A stretch of 64,000 bases of DNA from Rhizobiales bacterium IMCC20636 (GCA_016865015.1 CP018226.1:4677501-4741500); one strand, 5' to 3'. Positions 18,522 to 28,935 are shown, counted from the stretch's first letter. The notes: a model not told the origin generated them from the letters alone. Numbers and translations are program-made.

Positions 18522-19397
18522 TTGTCCCAAAATACATCTGACTTACAACCCGTTTTCCGCTTTGCGCCCAGCCCCAATGGAGAGCTGCATATCGGCCATG
18601 CCCTGTCTGCGCTTACCAATCAGCACATGGCACAGCAAATCGGCGGCGTGTTGCTGTTGCGGTTTGATGATACGGATCGCGGCCGCGTGCGCCCGCAATT
18701 TGAAGAGCAGATACTGGATGATCTGCGCTGGCTTGGTGTCAGCTGGTCGGGCGATCCGCTGCGCTTTACAACTGCGCGCGGCGAAATTGATGCCTGCCTG
18801 AAAACCCTGCGCATGAAAGAGCTGACATTTCAGGCGCGCCTGTCACGCAAGCAGATCAAGGATGCGGCAGCGGCCCATGAACGCGAGACCGGAACCCCCT
18901 GGCCGAAAGACCCTGACGGGGCACCTTTCTATCCGAAAAGCGAGCTCGACACCGCCACCAATGGCGATGCGGCGGAGCGGTTGCGGATGACTGCGGCAGC
19001 ACAGCTTCTGGGCACGGATACAATTTCGTGGACAGAGTTTGATGAAACCGGCGCCACCACGCAACAGGAGCGGCCAATTGCCAGTTGGAGCGATGTGGTG
19101 CTGCGCGCCAAATCCGGCGATGATGTCTATACATTCGCCACCGTAGTGCATGACCAGCTTGTCGGCGTCAGCCATATTGTGCGCGGCATGGACATCCAGG
19201 AAAACACCACCGTGCAGCGTGTGCTGCAGGAATTGCTGGGCCTGCCAGCGCCGCTCTATCATCACCACCGGCTGGTGCTGGATGACAATGGCAAGAAATT
19301 GTCAAAATCCGACAAATCGGTTTCGCTGAGAACATTACGGGCAGAAGGCATGACCCGCGATCAGTTGTTTGAGAAAATCGGCTGGACCCATGGCTAG
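18522..19397 (+). CDS. gluQ: Glutamyl-Q tRNA(Asp) synthetase
   Basis: A truncated glutamyl-tRNA synthetase paralogue of 291 residues that, in the family, attaches glutamate to queuosine in the anticodon of tRNA(Asp). It has the class I signature FAPSPNGELHIGHA near the N-terminus and the KLSKSDKS loop near residue 265, but no anticodon-binding domain. A TTG at 18522 preceded by AAGAGG at nine bases is chosen; the in-frame GTG at 18483 lacks a ribosome site. Queuosine-pathway gene queG also lies in this window at 61.9 kb. It is divergent from the glycosylase gene and followed by an EamA transporter after 23 bp. Confidence 0.85.
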   Translation: MSQNTSDLQPVFRFAPSPNGELHIGHALSALTNQHMAQQIGGVLLLRFDDTDRGRVRPQFEEQILDDLRWLGVSWSGDPLRFTTARGEIDACLKTLRMKELTFQARLSRKQIKDAAAAHERETGTPWPKDPDGAPFYPKSELDTATNGDAAERLRMTAAAQLLGTDTISWTEFDETGATTQQERPIASWSDVVLRAKSGDDVYTFATVVHDQLVGVSHIVRGMDIQENTTVQRVLQELLGLPAPLYHHHRLVLDDNGKKLSKSDKSVSLRTLRAEGMTRDQLFEKIGWTHG

Positions 19398-19420
19398 GCC
19401 AACCACCCCAAACGCATGAA

Positions 19421-20326
19421 ATGTTAGCGGTGGAAGCGCAAACAAAGCAGACCTCATTTCTGTTTGCAGTTGCAACCATGTTGCTGGCGATCATGCTCTA
19501 CGATGTCATGGGCGCGATCATCAAGCATCTGGGTGAGGCCTATCCCGCCCAGCAGCTATCCCTGTTTCGCAATTTGTTTGCGCTCATCCCGACCCTGCTA
19601 ATTTTGCTGTGGAACAAGAACTGGGTTCAGGCCGGCAGGCCGTTGGTGATACGGCAATGGAAGCTGGGGATCCTGCGCGGCGGGATCGGCACTTTTGCCC
19701 AATTGTTCTTTTATCTTGCGGTGCTGCATCTGGAATTTGCAACGGCCACCACCATCGTATTTGCCGGCCCATTATTCGTCACTGCGCTGTCAATTCCCCT
19801 GCTGGGTCACCGGGTTGGTCCTGCGCGCTGGCTGGCGGTACTGATCGGGTTTACCGGCGTTTTGCTGGTGGTGCAGCCGACAGCGCCCGACTTTACCTGG
19901 TACGCAATCCTGCCGCTGTGCGCCGCCGTCGGATATGCCAGCATCAGCACATCCGCCCAATTGTTCGATAAATCCGTACCGACAGCCCTGATCAATCTTT
20001 ACTACAATGCCGGGGCGCTGGTCGGGGCCTTTGCGCTGGTGATCCTCAGCGGAAATTTTGTCCCGATCGGCAGTCTGGAAGACTGGCTGTGGCTGGGCGT
20101 TATGGGAACTGCCGGCGGCAGCGCTGCCTTCTGCATGATCGCGGCATACCGGTCAGCGCAACCCAGCAGCCTCTCTCCGTTTGAGTATTTCGCCATTCCG
20201 TTTTCATTTTGCCTGGGGTGGCTGTTCTTCTCGGAAACACCGTTTGATCGGTTGTTCCCCGGCGTTCTGCTGATCGTCGGTGGCGGGCTGTTCATCATAT
20301 GGCGCGAGCGTTCTTCGAAAGTTTGA
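19421..20326 (+). CDS. EamA/DMT-family transporter
   Basis: An inner-membrane exporter-type protein of 301 residues with about ten hydrophobic helices in two EamA repeats (first half with LRGGIGTFAQLFFYLAVLHL, second half with LGVMGTAGGSAAFCMIAAYR). DMT proteins export amino acids, nucleosides or other metabolites; nothing in the sequence fixes the substrate. It starts 23 bp after gluQ on the same strand. Its 3' end overlaps the convergent small gene at 20295-20558 by 32 bp. Confidence 0.85.
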   Translation: MLAVEAQTKQTSFLFAVATMLLAIMLYDVMGAIIKHLGEAYPAQQLSLFRNLFALIPTLLILLWNKNWVQAGRPLVIRQWKLGILRGGIGTFAQLFFYLAVLHLEFATATTIVFAGPLFVTALSIPLLGHRVGPARWLAVLIGFTGVLLVVQPTAPDFTWYAILPLCAAVGYASISTSAQLFDKSVPTALINLYYNAGALVGAFALVILSGNFVPIGSLEDWLWLGVMGTAGGSAAFCMIAAYRSAQPSSLSPFEYFAIPFSFCLGWLFFSETPFDRLFPGVLLIVGGGLFIIWRERSSKV

Positions 20327-20558
20327 AATTTTTCGACCCATTCGTCGCTGTGTTGGCGATGACATGGGCCAACTGACTCGACCAACGGCGTGCGAGAGCC
20401 CCGCCAGACGCCAATCCGCAGCCAATTGCAAAAATCAGACGGCTGCCGGTTCCGCCATGCAATTGCATGAAGGCATCTTCTTCACGCAGGGCCTGTGACG
20501 GTCTGGCATGCGGAAATGGTTTTGCCCTTGCCCCCAAATTCAAATTGTTGATCTGCAT
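20295..20558 (-). CDS. Small hypothetical protein (87 aa)
   Basis: A small frame with an excellent ribosome site (AAAGGA, seven to eight bases before the ATG on the minus strand), which sets it apart from shadow frames. The product starts with a polar segment, has a short hydrophobic stretch at about residues 40-57 (LIFAIGCGLASGGALARR) and ends in a basic tail. I do not recognise the family. It is divergent from the LysR-type regulator at 20652, so the regulator could control it. Its end overlaps the convergent EamA gene by 32 bp. Confidence 0.5.
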   Translation of the reverse strand: MQINNLNLGARAKPFPHARPSQALREEDAFMQLHGGTGSRLIFAIGCGLASGGALARRWSSQLAHVIANTATNGSKNFKLSKNARAI

Positions 20559-20651
20559 GTCTGGTTCCTTTCAAATACGGGCTCTTGACTTGACCGGACC
20601 TTAATGGCTCGTTTGCTGCTATGAAATGAAACGGTTTGAAAGGATCTTTGC

Positions 20652-21473
20652 ATGAATGAAAAGATCGACAATTGGGACGACCTTCATCTGTTTCTGGCGG
20701 TGGCACGGGAGGGTGGCCTGTCGGCTGCAGCCCGGACGAGCCAACGCAGCGCCGCGACTTTGGGCCGGCGCATGCTTGCGCTGGAGCGCGCGATGGGGCG
20801 TGAATTATTCGTCCGGCATGACCGTGGCTATGAATTGACAGCTGAGGGACGCAAGCTGCTGGATGATCTGACCGAGATCGAAACCCGCCTCATCCGGCTG
20901 ACCACTGTGCCTCGTGAAAGGGAGCGTCCACTGGTCAAGGTATCGGCGGGCACCTGGACAACTTTGGTTCTGCTGGACCATCTGGACGCCATCACCGGAA
21001 CGCCTGCGGATATTCGGCTGCGCTTCCTGTCAGCTGAGAACATTCTTGATATTCCGCACCGCGAAGTGGTCATCGGGTTCCGCAACCGCCGCCCGACCGA
21101 AGACAGCCTTGCCGGTCGTAAATTGTCGCGGGTCGAGTTTGCGCCTTATGCCAGCAAAACCACACAGGAGCGCTGGATCAAGGTGCTGGCAGATACGCCC
21201 TCGGCGCGCTGGCTGGAGAAAACAATTGGCAATGATGCCGTCTGCGAGGTGAATGCGCCGCGCAACAGCCTTGACCTAGCGCTGGCAGGCAAGGGCATCG
21301 CCCTGTTGCCGACCTTTATTGGCGACCGGCAGGCCACCCTGCAACGCACCGGCAACACCATTCCCGAACTGGCTCATGACCAGTGGATTGTAACGCATCA
21401 GGATGACCGTCATCTGCCCGAAGTCCGGCGTACAATTGATCGGGTGTGCCGCGTGCTGGAGGGGCATAAATGA
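20652..21473 (+). CDS. LysR-family transcriptional regulator
   Basis: A 273-residue DNA-binding regulator. The winged helix-turn-helix covers about residues 8-66 (DLHLFLAVAREGGLSAAART, then ALERAMGRELFVRHDRGYEL), followed by a periplasmic-binding-like effector domain that is shorter than usual. An AAAGGA ribosome site sits eight bases before the ATG. LysR proteins usually act on the divergent gene, here the 87-residue small protein; the downstream AEC permease gene is convergent. The effector is unknown. Confidence 0.85.
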   Translation: MNEKIDNWDDLHLFLAVAREGGLSAAARTSQRSAATLGRRMLALERAMGRELFVRHDRGYELTAEGRKLLDDLTEIETRLIRLTTVPRERERPLVKVSAGTWTTLVLLDHLDAITGTPADIRLRFLSAENILDIPHREVVIGFRNRRPTEDSLAGRKLSRVEFAPYASKTTQERWIKVLADTPSARWLEKTIGNDAVCEVNAPRNSLDLALAGKGIALLPTFIGDRQATLQRTGNTIPELAHDQWIVTHQDDRHLPEVRRTIDRVCRVLEGHK

Positions 21474-21508
21474 TGCCTCAAACGGCAGCGACAGCCCGCA
21501 GCAAAGTA

Positions 21509-22468
21509 TTACACCACCAACTCGACGATATAGAGCCACAGCGCGATGGTTCCCACGCTTATGGCGGTTGAAATTGCAATCGTGTTGGAGGCCAGCGCCT
21601 GCCCGGTCTTGAAATAATCTGCCATCACCAGCGTATTGACCCCGACGGGACAGGCAGCTGTCGCGACCATGGCTTTCACCCAGATGGGCGGCAGCGGAAA
21701 GATGTAGAGTGCCATCACCAGAACAATGGCAGGCATAATGCTCAGCTTGATGAGTGACAGATAGATGGCTGGCAGGATCTGGCCGGAAATCTCGTATCGT
21801 CTCAGCGACATGCCCATGGCAAACAGCGCCAGCGCTCCGGCCACATTGGCCAGATAGCCAATCACCGTCTCGGGCAGGCCGCTCAGCGGCAGGCCGAGCA
21901 GATACCAGATGCCGCCAACGACGATGCCGACAATGATGGGATTGGTGATCAGGCCCTGCAGCACCGCTTTTAGCGAATCTATAAGACTGACTTCCTTGTC
22001 CAGCAGACCATCCTGGCGCATGGCCCGCTGCTGCAGAATTGTGCAGGTCAGCATCATCAGGGGCAGATGAATGGAAATCAGCAGAAACACTGCGGCAACA
22101 CCCTCATCGCCATAGGCGCGCAGGGTCAGGGGAATGCCAATCAGAACCGTATTGGAAAAGGCCGAGGAGACCCCGGCAACAACACCGGCGCGTGCATCGC
22201 GCTGAAAAATGCGGCGGATCACCAGGGTTCCAAGTATCCAGGCGATCAGAGCCCCGGAAAAATAGCTCGCCCAAAGGCTCCAGGGCTGCGCACCGGAGAA
22301 ATCTGCGGTGGCAATGGTGCGAAAAATCAGCAGCGGAATGCCGATGCGAAAGACAAAATCCGTCAATCCATCGCCGGTTTCACTTTTCAAATAGCCAAAA
22401 TGCGCCGACAGCCAACCAACACCGATCAGGCCGAACACCGGCAAAACGATTGAGAATACAAGTTCCAA
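21509..22468 (-). CDS. AEC-family permease (auxin-efflux-carrier type)
   Basis: An inner-membrane protein of 319 residues with about ten hydrophobic helices. N-terminal FSIVLPVFGLIGVGWLSAHFG and the central FSNTVLIGIPLTLRAYG are typical of AEC/MleP-type permeases, which in bacteria move small organic acids such as malate or malonate. The substrate is not determined. It is convergent with the LysR gene and divergent from the NAD-glutamate dehydrogenase, from which it is separated by about 280 bp holding both promoters. Confidence 0.85.
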   Translation of the reverse strand: MELVFSIVLPVFGLIGVGWLSAHFGYLKSETGDGLTDFVFRIGIPLLIFRTIATADFSGAQPWSLWASYFSGALIAWILGTLVIRRIFQRDARAGVVAGVSSAFSNTVLIGIPLTLRAYGDEGVAAVFLLISIHLPLMMLTCTILQQRAMRQDGLLDKEVSLIDSLKAVLQGLITNPIIVGIVVGGIWYLLGLPLSGLPETVIGYLANVAGALALFAMGMSLRRYEISGQILPAIYLSLIKLSIMPAIVLVMALYIFPLPPIWVKAMVATAACPVGVNTLVMADYFKTGQALASNTIAISTAISVGTIALWLYIVELVV

Positions 22469-22748
22469 GGGAGAGCCTTAATGTGCGTGGAACCTCTGTT
22501 TATTCCGTTTCCTGCATCTGTGACAAGCGCTTGCTGTCAATCGCCCGGGCTGTGTCAGCTATGGATATGATCGCACTAACCGAGTTGTGAATTGCGTCCG
22601 CTGCCAATGTGCCCTCATACTCGTCTTCATCTATCTTTCACGATAGGCTGTGTAAAAACATGCGAGGAAATCGCAGGGATTGCACTGCGACGTCGGACCT
22701 GAAACCAGTTTCAGGCGGACACCGGGAAGCGCACATCAGGGAGCCAAC

Positions 22749-25700
22749 ATGACACTGGCAAAAGACAAGACTCGCGACAGCATCATCCGAACTGTCAAAT
22801 CCGCCCTTACAAAGACCAACGAAAAGCTGCTTGCCGAGTTTGCCGGCCTGTTGTTTGAAAATGCGGCTCCGGAAGATATGTCCGCATTTTCCACTGAGGC
22901 GCTGATTGCGATTGCCCGCAATGCCCATGAACAATTGTCCCACCGCAAGGCGGATACGGAAATTGTCTCGATTCACCCATCCAAATCACGGCCCGGCGGC
23001 CTGACCGTCCATGTGGTCAATGACAACATGCCCTTCCTGTTCGACAGCGTGATGTCTGAACTGCAGAAGACCAGCGCAGATATCGCGCTTGTTCTGCACC
23101 CGGTCCTGTCCGTGACCCGCGACAAGAACGGCGCTCTGGAAGGATTGAAGGCACAGCACAAGAAAGGCCCCCAGTCCCGCGCCATTCGCGAGAGCCTGAT
23201 CCATATCGAGATCAATGCCTTTGCCGATCCGGATACGGCGCAAGAGCTGAAAGAAAACCTGCATCTGATGCTGAAGGATGTGCGCATGGCGGTGAAGGAC
23301 TGGAAGTCCATGCTGCTGCGCCTGGAAGAAACCATCCTGAATTACAAGACCAGCCCGCCCCCTCTGCCAGCGGGCGAAGTTGATGAGGCCGTTGCCTTTC
23401 TGCAATGGCTGGTGGATCAGAATTTCACGTTTCTGGGCATGCGCAATTATGCCTTTTCCGGCGGCCCGAAGCGCGGCACTCTGAAACGCAACACTGATGA
23501 TGGTCTTGGCATCTTGCGCGACCCGAATGTGCGCGTGCTGCGCCGTGGCCGCGAACTGGTTACCATGACACCGGAAATCCGCGAGTTCTTCATGGCACCG
23601 GAGCCGCTGATCATCACCAAGGCCAATGTGAAATCCCGGGTCCACCGGGCCACCTATATGGATTATATCGGCGTCAAGACCTTTGATGACAAAGGACGCC
23701 TGTCCGGTGAGTTGCGCATTGTCGGTCTGTTCACCTCCACCGCCTATACGCGCTCGGTGAAGCAGATCCCGATGCTGCGCAAGAAGGTGGACAGGCTGCT
23801 GGAGGCGTCGGTTTTCGACAAGGACAGCCATGCAGGCAAGGCCCTGCTGAATGTGGCGGAAAGCTACCCACGGGATGAATTGTTCCAGATTGATCTGGAA
23901 ACCCTGTCCGATTTTGCCGACAAGATTCGCCAGCTTGATGAACGCCCGCGCCTGCGTGTGCTGTCGCGGCTCGACAAGTTCGACCGGTTTGTCTCGGTCC
24001 TCGTCTTCGTGCCGCGTGACCGCTACAACTCCACCGTCCGCTCGCGCATCGGAGACTATCTGAAGACGGTCTATCAGGGCCGTCTGTCGGCCTATTACCC
24101 TGCCTTCCCTGAAGGCAATATGGCACGGGTCCATTTCATTATCGGCCGCTCTGAAGGCGAAACGCCAAAGCTGGACCAGGCTGAACTGGAAGCACAGATC
24201 ACCGAAATCGTGCGGACCTGGGATGATGTCCTGCGCAGCGCCCTCGGTTCAGCCGGTGCCGGCATCTATGAAGGGGCCTTTCCGGCTGCCTATCAGGATG
24301 CGTTTTCCGGAACCCAGGCCGTGGCCGACATTGCGCGGCTTGAGGCCATGGACGAACGCGATGACATTTCGATTTCCTTCGACCGGGAAGACGGCATGCC
24401 GGATGAGCGTGTCAGCCTGAAGGTCTATGCAGCCGGACAAGCGCTGGCGCTGTCAAAACGTGTTCCGTTGCTGGAAAATATGGGCTTTGCCGCGCTCAAT
24501 GAGCGAACCTATCAGATCAATCCGACCGACCGTCCAACCGTGTTTTTGTATGACATGACGCTGCAGGCCAATTCCGGTGCTGTGGATCTGGCGGCGCTGG
24601 GCACCAAACTGACCGACTGCTTTCTGGCGATCTGGCAGGGACGTGCGGAAAATGACGGCTATAATTCCCTGATCCTGAATGGTGGTCTGGCGTGGCGCGA
24701 CATTGCCCTGCTGCGCACCATCTCGCGCTATCTGCGGCAGGCACGCATTCCCTTTTCGCAAGATTACATGTGGTCGACCCTCAACCGCTACAGCGCCATT
24801 GCCGGTGAGCTGGTGGCCCTGTTTCATGCGCGTTTCGACCCGGCCCATGCCGACCCTGTTGCCGAAGAAGCCAGCTTCCAGCGCTTTTTGTCGGCGCTGG
24901 ACGGGGTTGTCAGTCTGGATGATGACCGGATCTTGCGGCGGTTTGCCAATGTCATCAAAAGCAGCGTGCGGACCAATTTCTATCAGGTCGATGAAGAGGG
25001 TGCGCCGGAACGCGTGATCTCGATCAAGATCAACTCGCGCCAGGTGGAAGAACTGCCGGAGCCGCGTCCATTCCGGGAGATCTTTGTCTACAGCCCGGAG
25101 GTGGAAGGCGTGCATCTGCGCTTTGGCAAGGTTGCCCGTGGTGGTTTGCGCTGGTCGGACCGCGCGCAGGATTTCCGCACCGAAGTTCTGGGTCTGGTGA
25201 AAGCACAGCAGGTCAAGAATGCGGTCATCGTGCCGGTTGGCTCGAAGGGTGGATTCTACCCCAAGCAATTGCCGGACCCGGCGGCCGGACGTGAAGCCTG
25301 GTTTGAAGCGGGCCGCGATGCTTACAAGATTTTCATCAGCAGTCTTCTGGATATCACCGACAATCTTGATGGTGATACGGTGGTGCCACCGAAAAATGTG
25401 CTGCGCCATGAGCCGGATGACCCCTATCTGGTGGTTGCGGCTGACAAGGGCACGGCGACCTTTTCCGATACGGCCAATGGCATTTCCGAAGACCATGATT
25501 TCTGGCTCGGCGATGCCTTCGCATCCGGCGGGTCGGCCGGCTATGATCACAAGAAGATGGGCATCACCGCCCGTGGTGGCTGGGAAGCGGTCAAGCGCCA
25601 TTTCCGCGAGATGAACCGCGATATCCAGACCGAGCCTTTCACCGCCTGCGGCGTGGGCGACATGTCGGGTGATGTGTTCGGCAATGGCATGCTGCTGTCG

Positions 25701-27527
25701 AAGCAGACAAAACTGGTGGCAGCGTTTGATCACCGGGACATCTTCATCGATCCGGACCCTGATCCGGCCAGCTCGTGGGAAGAACGCAAGCGGTTGTTCG
25801 ATATGGGCCGGTCTTCGTGGCAGGATTACAATACGAAACTCATCTCCAAAGGCGGCGGCGTGTTTCCGCGCAGCGCGAAATCGATTCCCCTGTCCGCTGC
25901 GATGAAAAGCCTGTTGGGCCTGACCGCCGACAAGGCTGCGCCCAATGAAATCCTGACCGCAATTCTGAAACTGGACACCGATCTGCTGTGGTTCGGCGGC
26001 ATCGGCACCTATATCCGCGCCACCACCGAAAGCGATGCAGATGCCGGCGACAAGGCCAATGATGCGATTCGCATCACCGCGCTTGAGGTGCGGGCCAAGG
26101 CCATTGGCGAAGGTGCCAATCTGGGCGTCACCCAGCGTGCGCGCATCGAGTATGACCGGCAGGGTGGCCGGGTGAACACCGACGCGATTGACAATTCGGC
26201 GGGCGTGAATTCCTCCGATATGGAGGTCAACATCAAGATCGCGCTGGGCGCTGCCATTCGCAGCGAGCGGCTGGATCTGAAAAAGCGCAACCGTCTGCTG
26301 GCCTCGATGACCGAGGAAGTGGGCGATCTGGTATTGCGCAACAATTATCTGCAGACCCTGTCCCTGTCTCTGACAGAACGTGAGGGCATGGATGATTTCG
26401 GCTTTCAGGCGCGGCTGATGGATCAGCTGGAAGATCGCGGTCTGCTGAACCGGGTGGTGGAATTGCTGCCCGATGATGCTGCGATGAAAGAAAAACAGGC
26501 CAATGGCGAGCCGCTGTCACGGCCGGAAATTGCCGTGCTGCTGGCCTATGCGAAAATTGTGCTGTTTGACGATCTGCTGGCGTCCGATGTGCCGGATGAT
26601 CCTTATCTGGCCAAGGAACTGTTCCGCTATTTCCCCAACAAGATGGCGAAATCCTATGTGGATGAGATTTCAGCGCACAGGCTGCGCCGGGAAATCATTG
26701 CCACCATGCTGGCCAACTCGCTGATCAACCGGGGCGGTGCAACTGTGCTGACACGGGTGGCCGATCAGAGCGGCGCTGCGCCCGCTGAAATCACCCGCGC
26801 CTTTGCCATTGTGCGCGACAGTTTCGGCCTGACCGATCTCAACACTCAGATTGATGGTCTGGACGCCAGGATCGATGGCCAGTTGCAGCTTGAATTGTAC
26901 GCTACTGTGCGTGAGTTGCTGACCGAACGCATCATCTGGTTCCTGAAGAATGCGGATATGAGCCAGGGCATTGCCAGTGTGGTGGAGAAATTCACCTCGG
27001 GCATCAGCACCTTGCGCGGGGCCATCACGCCGTTTCTGCCGGATTATCTGAAAGAGCAGGTTGCGAGCGCCAGAACCCGGTTCATTGAAGGCGGTGTACC
27101 GGACGCTCTGGCTGACCGGATTGCCGGTCTGCCACTGGAAGCGATGTTGCCGGATATGGTGCAGATTGCCCAGAACAGCGGACGCTCTCTGGACCATGCG
27201 GCGCAAGCCTATCTGGAGGTCGCGGGCCTGTTCAAGCTGGGCCGTCTGGATGCGCTGGCGCAGGATATTCCGATCTCGGATTATTATGATGGCCTGGCCG
27301 TGCAGCGGGCGCGTCAGGTGCTGGGAGAAGCCCATAGGGCGATCACAGCCGATGTGCTGGCTGCCAGCCCTGCGGACGCGGTTGATATTGCGGTTTGGAG
27401 TGTCGCGCAGGGCGCAGGCATCAGCCGCACCAGTCATGCTGTGGAAGGTGTTGTGGAAAGCGGCACCTTGACGGTTTCGAAAATTGCGGTTGCCGCCGGT
27501 CTGTTGTCGGATCTGGCTGACAGCTGA
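22749..27527 (+). CDS. NAD-specific glutamate dehydrogenase, large (180-kDa) type
   Basis: A catabolic enzyme of 1,592 residues that deaminates glutamate to 2-oxoglutarate with NAD. The N-terminal third holds the regulatory ACT-like region found only in this class. The catalytic core includes GGLRWSDR (about 798-805) and VGSKGGF (about 831-837), and the nucleotide-binding stretch GVGDMSGDVFGNGMLLS lies near 967-983. Full length for the family. The ATG at 22749 has AGGGAG just upstream; 23 extra upstream codons are in frame but lack a ribosome site. It is followed after 55 bp by an MFS gene on the same strand. Confidence 0.93.
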   Translation: MTLAKDKTRDSIIRTVKSALTKTNEKLLAEFAGLLFENAAPEDMSAFSTEALIAIARNAHEQLSHRKADTEIVSIHPSKSRPGGLTVHVVNDNMPFLFDSVMSELQKTSADIALVLHPVLSVTRDKNGALEGLKAQHKKGPQSRAIRESLIHIEINAFADPDTAQELKENLHLMLKDVRMAVKDWKSMLLRLEETILNYKTSPPPLPAGEVDEAVAFLQWLVDQNFTFLGMRNYAFSGGPKRGTLKRNTDDGLGILRDPNVRVLRRGRELVTMTPEIREFFMAPEPLIITKANVKSRVHRATYMDYIGVKTFDDKGRLSGELRIVGLFTSTAYTRSVKQIPMLRKKVDRLLEASVFDKDSHAGKALLNVAESYPRDELFQIDLETLSDFADKIRQLDERPRLRVLSRLDKFDRFVSVLVFVPRDRYNSTVRSRIGDYLKTVYQGRLSAYYPAFPEGNMARVHFIIGRSEGETPKLDQAELEAQITEIVRTWDDVLRSALGSAGAGIYEGAFPAAYQDAFSGTQAVADIARLEAMDERDDISISFDREDGMPDERVSLKVYAAGQALALSKRVPLLENMGFAALNERTYQINPTDRPTVFLYDMTLQANSGAVDLAALGTKLTDCFLAIWQGRAENDGYNSLILNGGLAWRDIALLRTISRYLRQARIPFSQDYMWSTLNRYSAIAGELVALFHARFDPAHADPVAEEASFQRFLSALDGVVSLDDDRILRRFANVIKSSVRTNFYQVDEEGAPERVISIKINSRQVEELPEPRPFREIFVYSPEVEGVHLRFGKVARGGLRWSDRAQDFRTEVLGLVKAQQVKNAVIVPVGSKGGFYPKQLPDPAAGREAWFEAGRDAYKIFISSLLDITDNLDGDTVVPPKNVLRHEPDDPYLVVAADKGTATFSDTANGISEDHDFWLGDAFASGGSAGYDHKKMGITARGGWEAVKRHFREMNRDIQTEPFTACGVGDMSGDVFGNGMLLSKQTKLVAAFDHRDIFIDPDPDPASSWEERKRLFDMGRSSWQDYNTKLISKGGGVFPRSAKSIPLSAAMKSLLGLTADKAAPNEILTAILKLDTDLLWFGGIGTYIRATTESDADAGDKANDAIRITALEVRAKAIGEGANLGVTQRARIEYDRQGGRVNTDAIDNSAGVNSSDMEVNIKIALGAAIRSERLDLKKRNRLLASMTEEVGDLVLRNNYLQTLSLSLTEREGMDDFGFQARLMDQLEDRGLLNRVVELLPDDAAMKEKQANGEPLSRPEIAVLLAYAKIVLFDDLLASDVPDDPYLAKELFRYFPNKMAKSYVDEISAHRLRREIIATMLANSLINRGGATVLTRVADQSGAAPAEITRAFAIVRDSFGLTDLNTQIDGLDARIDGQLQLELYATVRELLTERIIWFLKNADMSQGIASVVEKFTSGISTLRGAITPFLPDYLKEQVASARTRFIEGGVPDALADRIAGLPLEAMLPDMVQIAQNSGRSLDHAAQAYLEVAGLFKLGRLDALAQDIPISDYYDGLAVQRARQVLGEAHRAITADVLAASPADAVDIAVWSVAQGAGISRTSHAVEGVVESGTLTVSKIAVAAGLLSDLADS

Positions 27528-27582
27528 GCAACTTATGGGTGGGCGGGTTCACCGGCCACCCGGCACCCATCAGGAGAATTCC

Positions 27583-28935
27583 ATGACTGTGTCCAGGCGG
27601 GATATTTTCGGCTGGCTGATGTTTGACTGGGCCACGCAGCCTGTCTTTACATTGGTCACCACTTTCATTTTTGCGCCCTATTTCGCCGGGCGCTTCATGG
27701 AGGATGGTGTCGCCGGGCAGGCCTATTGGGGCTATGCCACCGCCACTGCGGGAATCCTGATCGCCATATTGTCACCGGTGCTGGGGTCAATTGCCGATAT
27801 CACCGGCCGCCGCAAACCCTGGATCGCCAGCTTTTCCGCGCTGCTGATTGTCGGCGCAAGCCTGTTGTGGTTCTCCGCGCCTCTGGCACCGCAAGGCTCT
27901 CATACAACGGCCATTCTGCTGGTGCTGGCGGCCTATGTGCTGGTCACCATCGGCGCGGAATTTGCCACCGTCTTCACCAATGCGATGATGCCCGATCTGG
28001 TGCCGCCGGAGCGTCTCGGTCGCCTCTCCGGCACCGGATGGGCCATCGGATATGCCGGTGGTCTGGTGTCGCTGATCATCATGCTGGGCTTTCTGGTGGC
28101 ATCGCCGGAAACCGGCACAACCCTGTTGGGCATGGTTCCGCTGTTCGGGCTCGACCCGGCAGCAGCGGAAGGCACCCGCGCAACCGGTCCGCTGACGGCG
28201 CTGTGGTATCTGGTGTTCGTTTTGCCGCTGTTCCTGTTCACACCGGACAGTGCCAAACGGCAGAGCATCTCCTTTGCCAAAGCCGCGCGGCAGGGCATCG
28301 TTGATCTGATCACGCGCATCAAACAGGCGCAGCAGGACAAGCCTTTGTTCCTGTTTCTGCTGGCCCATATGCTGTATGTCGACGGGCTGATTGCGCTGTT
28401 CGCCTTTGGCGGCATCTACGCCCAAAGCGTGTTTGGCTGGGACACCACCAGGCTGGGCCTGTTCGGCATTTTCCTGACCATCACCGGCGTGGCCGGCGCG
28501 CTGATCGGCGGACGGCTGAATGACCGGCTCGGCTCGATTGCCGTCATCAAGGGCAGCATCATCATTCTGATTGTTGCCTCGATTGCCATTCTGTCTGTCG
28601 AGCAATCGGTGATTCTGTATGTTGTGCCGGTGTCGACCAGCATCGCTGAACTGAGCTATTATCTGATTGGCGGCGTGATTGGCGCAGCCGCTGGCCCGCT
28701 GCAATCGGCCAGCCGCACCTATCTGGCCGAAATCACCCAGCCCCACGAGCGCACCGGGGCCTATGGCCTCTATGCCATGGTTGGCAAGGTGACCAGTTTT
28801 TCAGGCCCGCTGGCTGTGGGTATTCTGACCGCCCTGTCGCAATCGCAACGCATCGGCATCAGCGCGCTGATCGTGTTTCTGCTGGCCGGATTTGTGGTGC
28901 TGGGCCTTGCAGCGCGCAGCAGAGCGCAAATGTAG
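27583..28935 (+). CDS. MFS transporter, UMF1/Atg22-like
   Basis: A 450-residue major-facilitator protein with about twelve hydrophobic helices. N-terminal FGWLMFDWATQPVFTLVTTF is the hallmark of the UMF1 (Atg22-like) group, and the cytoplasmic loop GSIADITGRRKPWI is the MFS signature. The ligand of bacterial UMF1 proteins is unknown; the yeast relative exports amino acids from the vacuole. An AGGAG site precedes the ATG at 27583. It lies just behind the NAD-glutamate dehydrogenase gene, which may hint at amino-acid metabolism, but that is inference. Confidence 0.85.
   Translation: MTVSRRDIFGWLMFDWATQPVFTLVTTFIFAPYFAGRFMEDGVAGQAYWGYATATAGILIAILSPVLGSIADITGRRKPWIASFSALLIVGASLLWFSAPLAPQGSHTTAILLVLAAYVLVTIGAEFATVFTNAMMPDLVPPERLGRLSGTGWAIGYAGGLVSLIIMLGFLVASPETGTTLLGMVPLFGLDPAAAEGTRATGPLTALWYLVFVLPLFLFTPDSAKRQSISFAKAARQGIVDLITRIKQAQQDKPLFLFLLAHMLYVDGLIALFAFGGIYAQSVFGWDTTRLGLFGIFLTITGVAGALIGGRLNDRLGSIAVIKGSIIILIVASIAILSVEQSVILYVVPVSTSIAELSYYLIGGVIGAAAGPLQSASRTYLAEITQPHERTGAYGLYAMVGKVTSFSGPLAVGILTALSQSQRIGISALIVFLLAGFVVLGLAARSRAQM

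Noticed and set aside
24453-25733. 426-codon minus-strand frame inside NAD-glutamate dehydrogenase
   Set aside because: The opposite strand is a fully convincing known enzyme; the frame is His/Gln/Arg-rich in the manner of antisense shadows.
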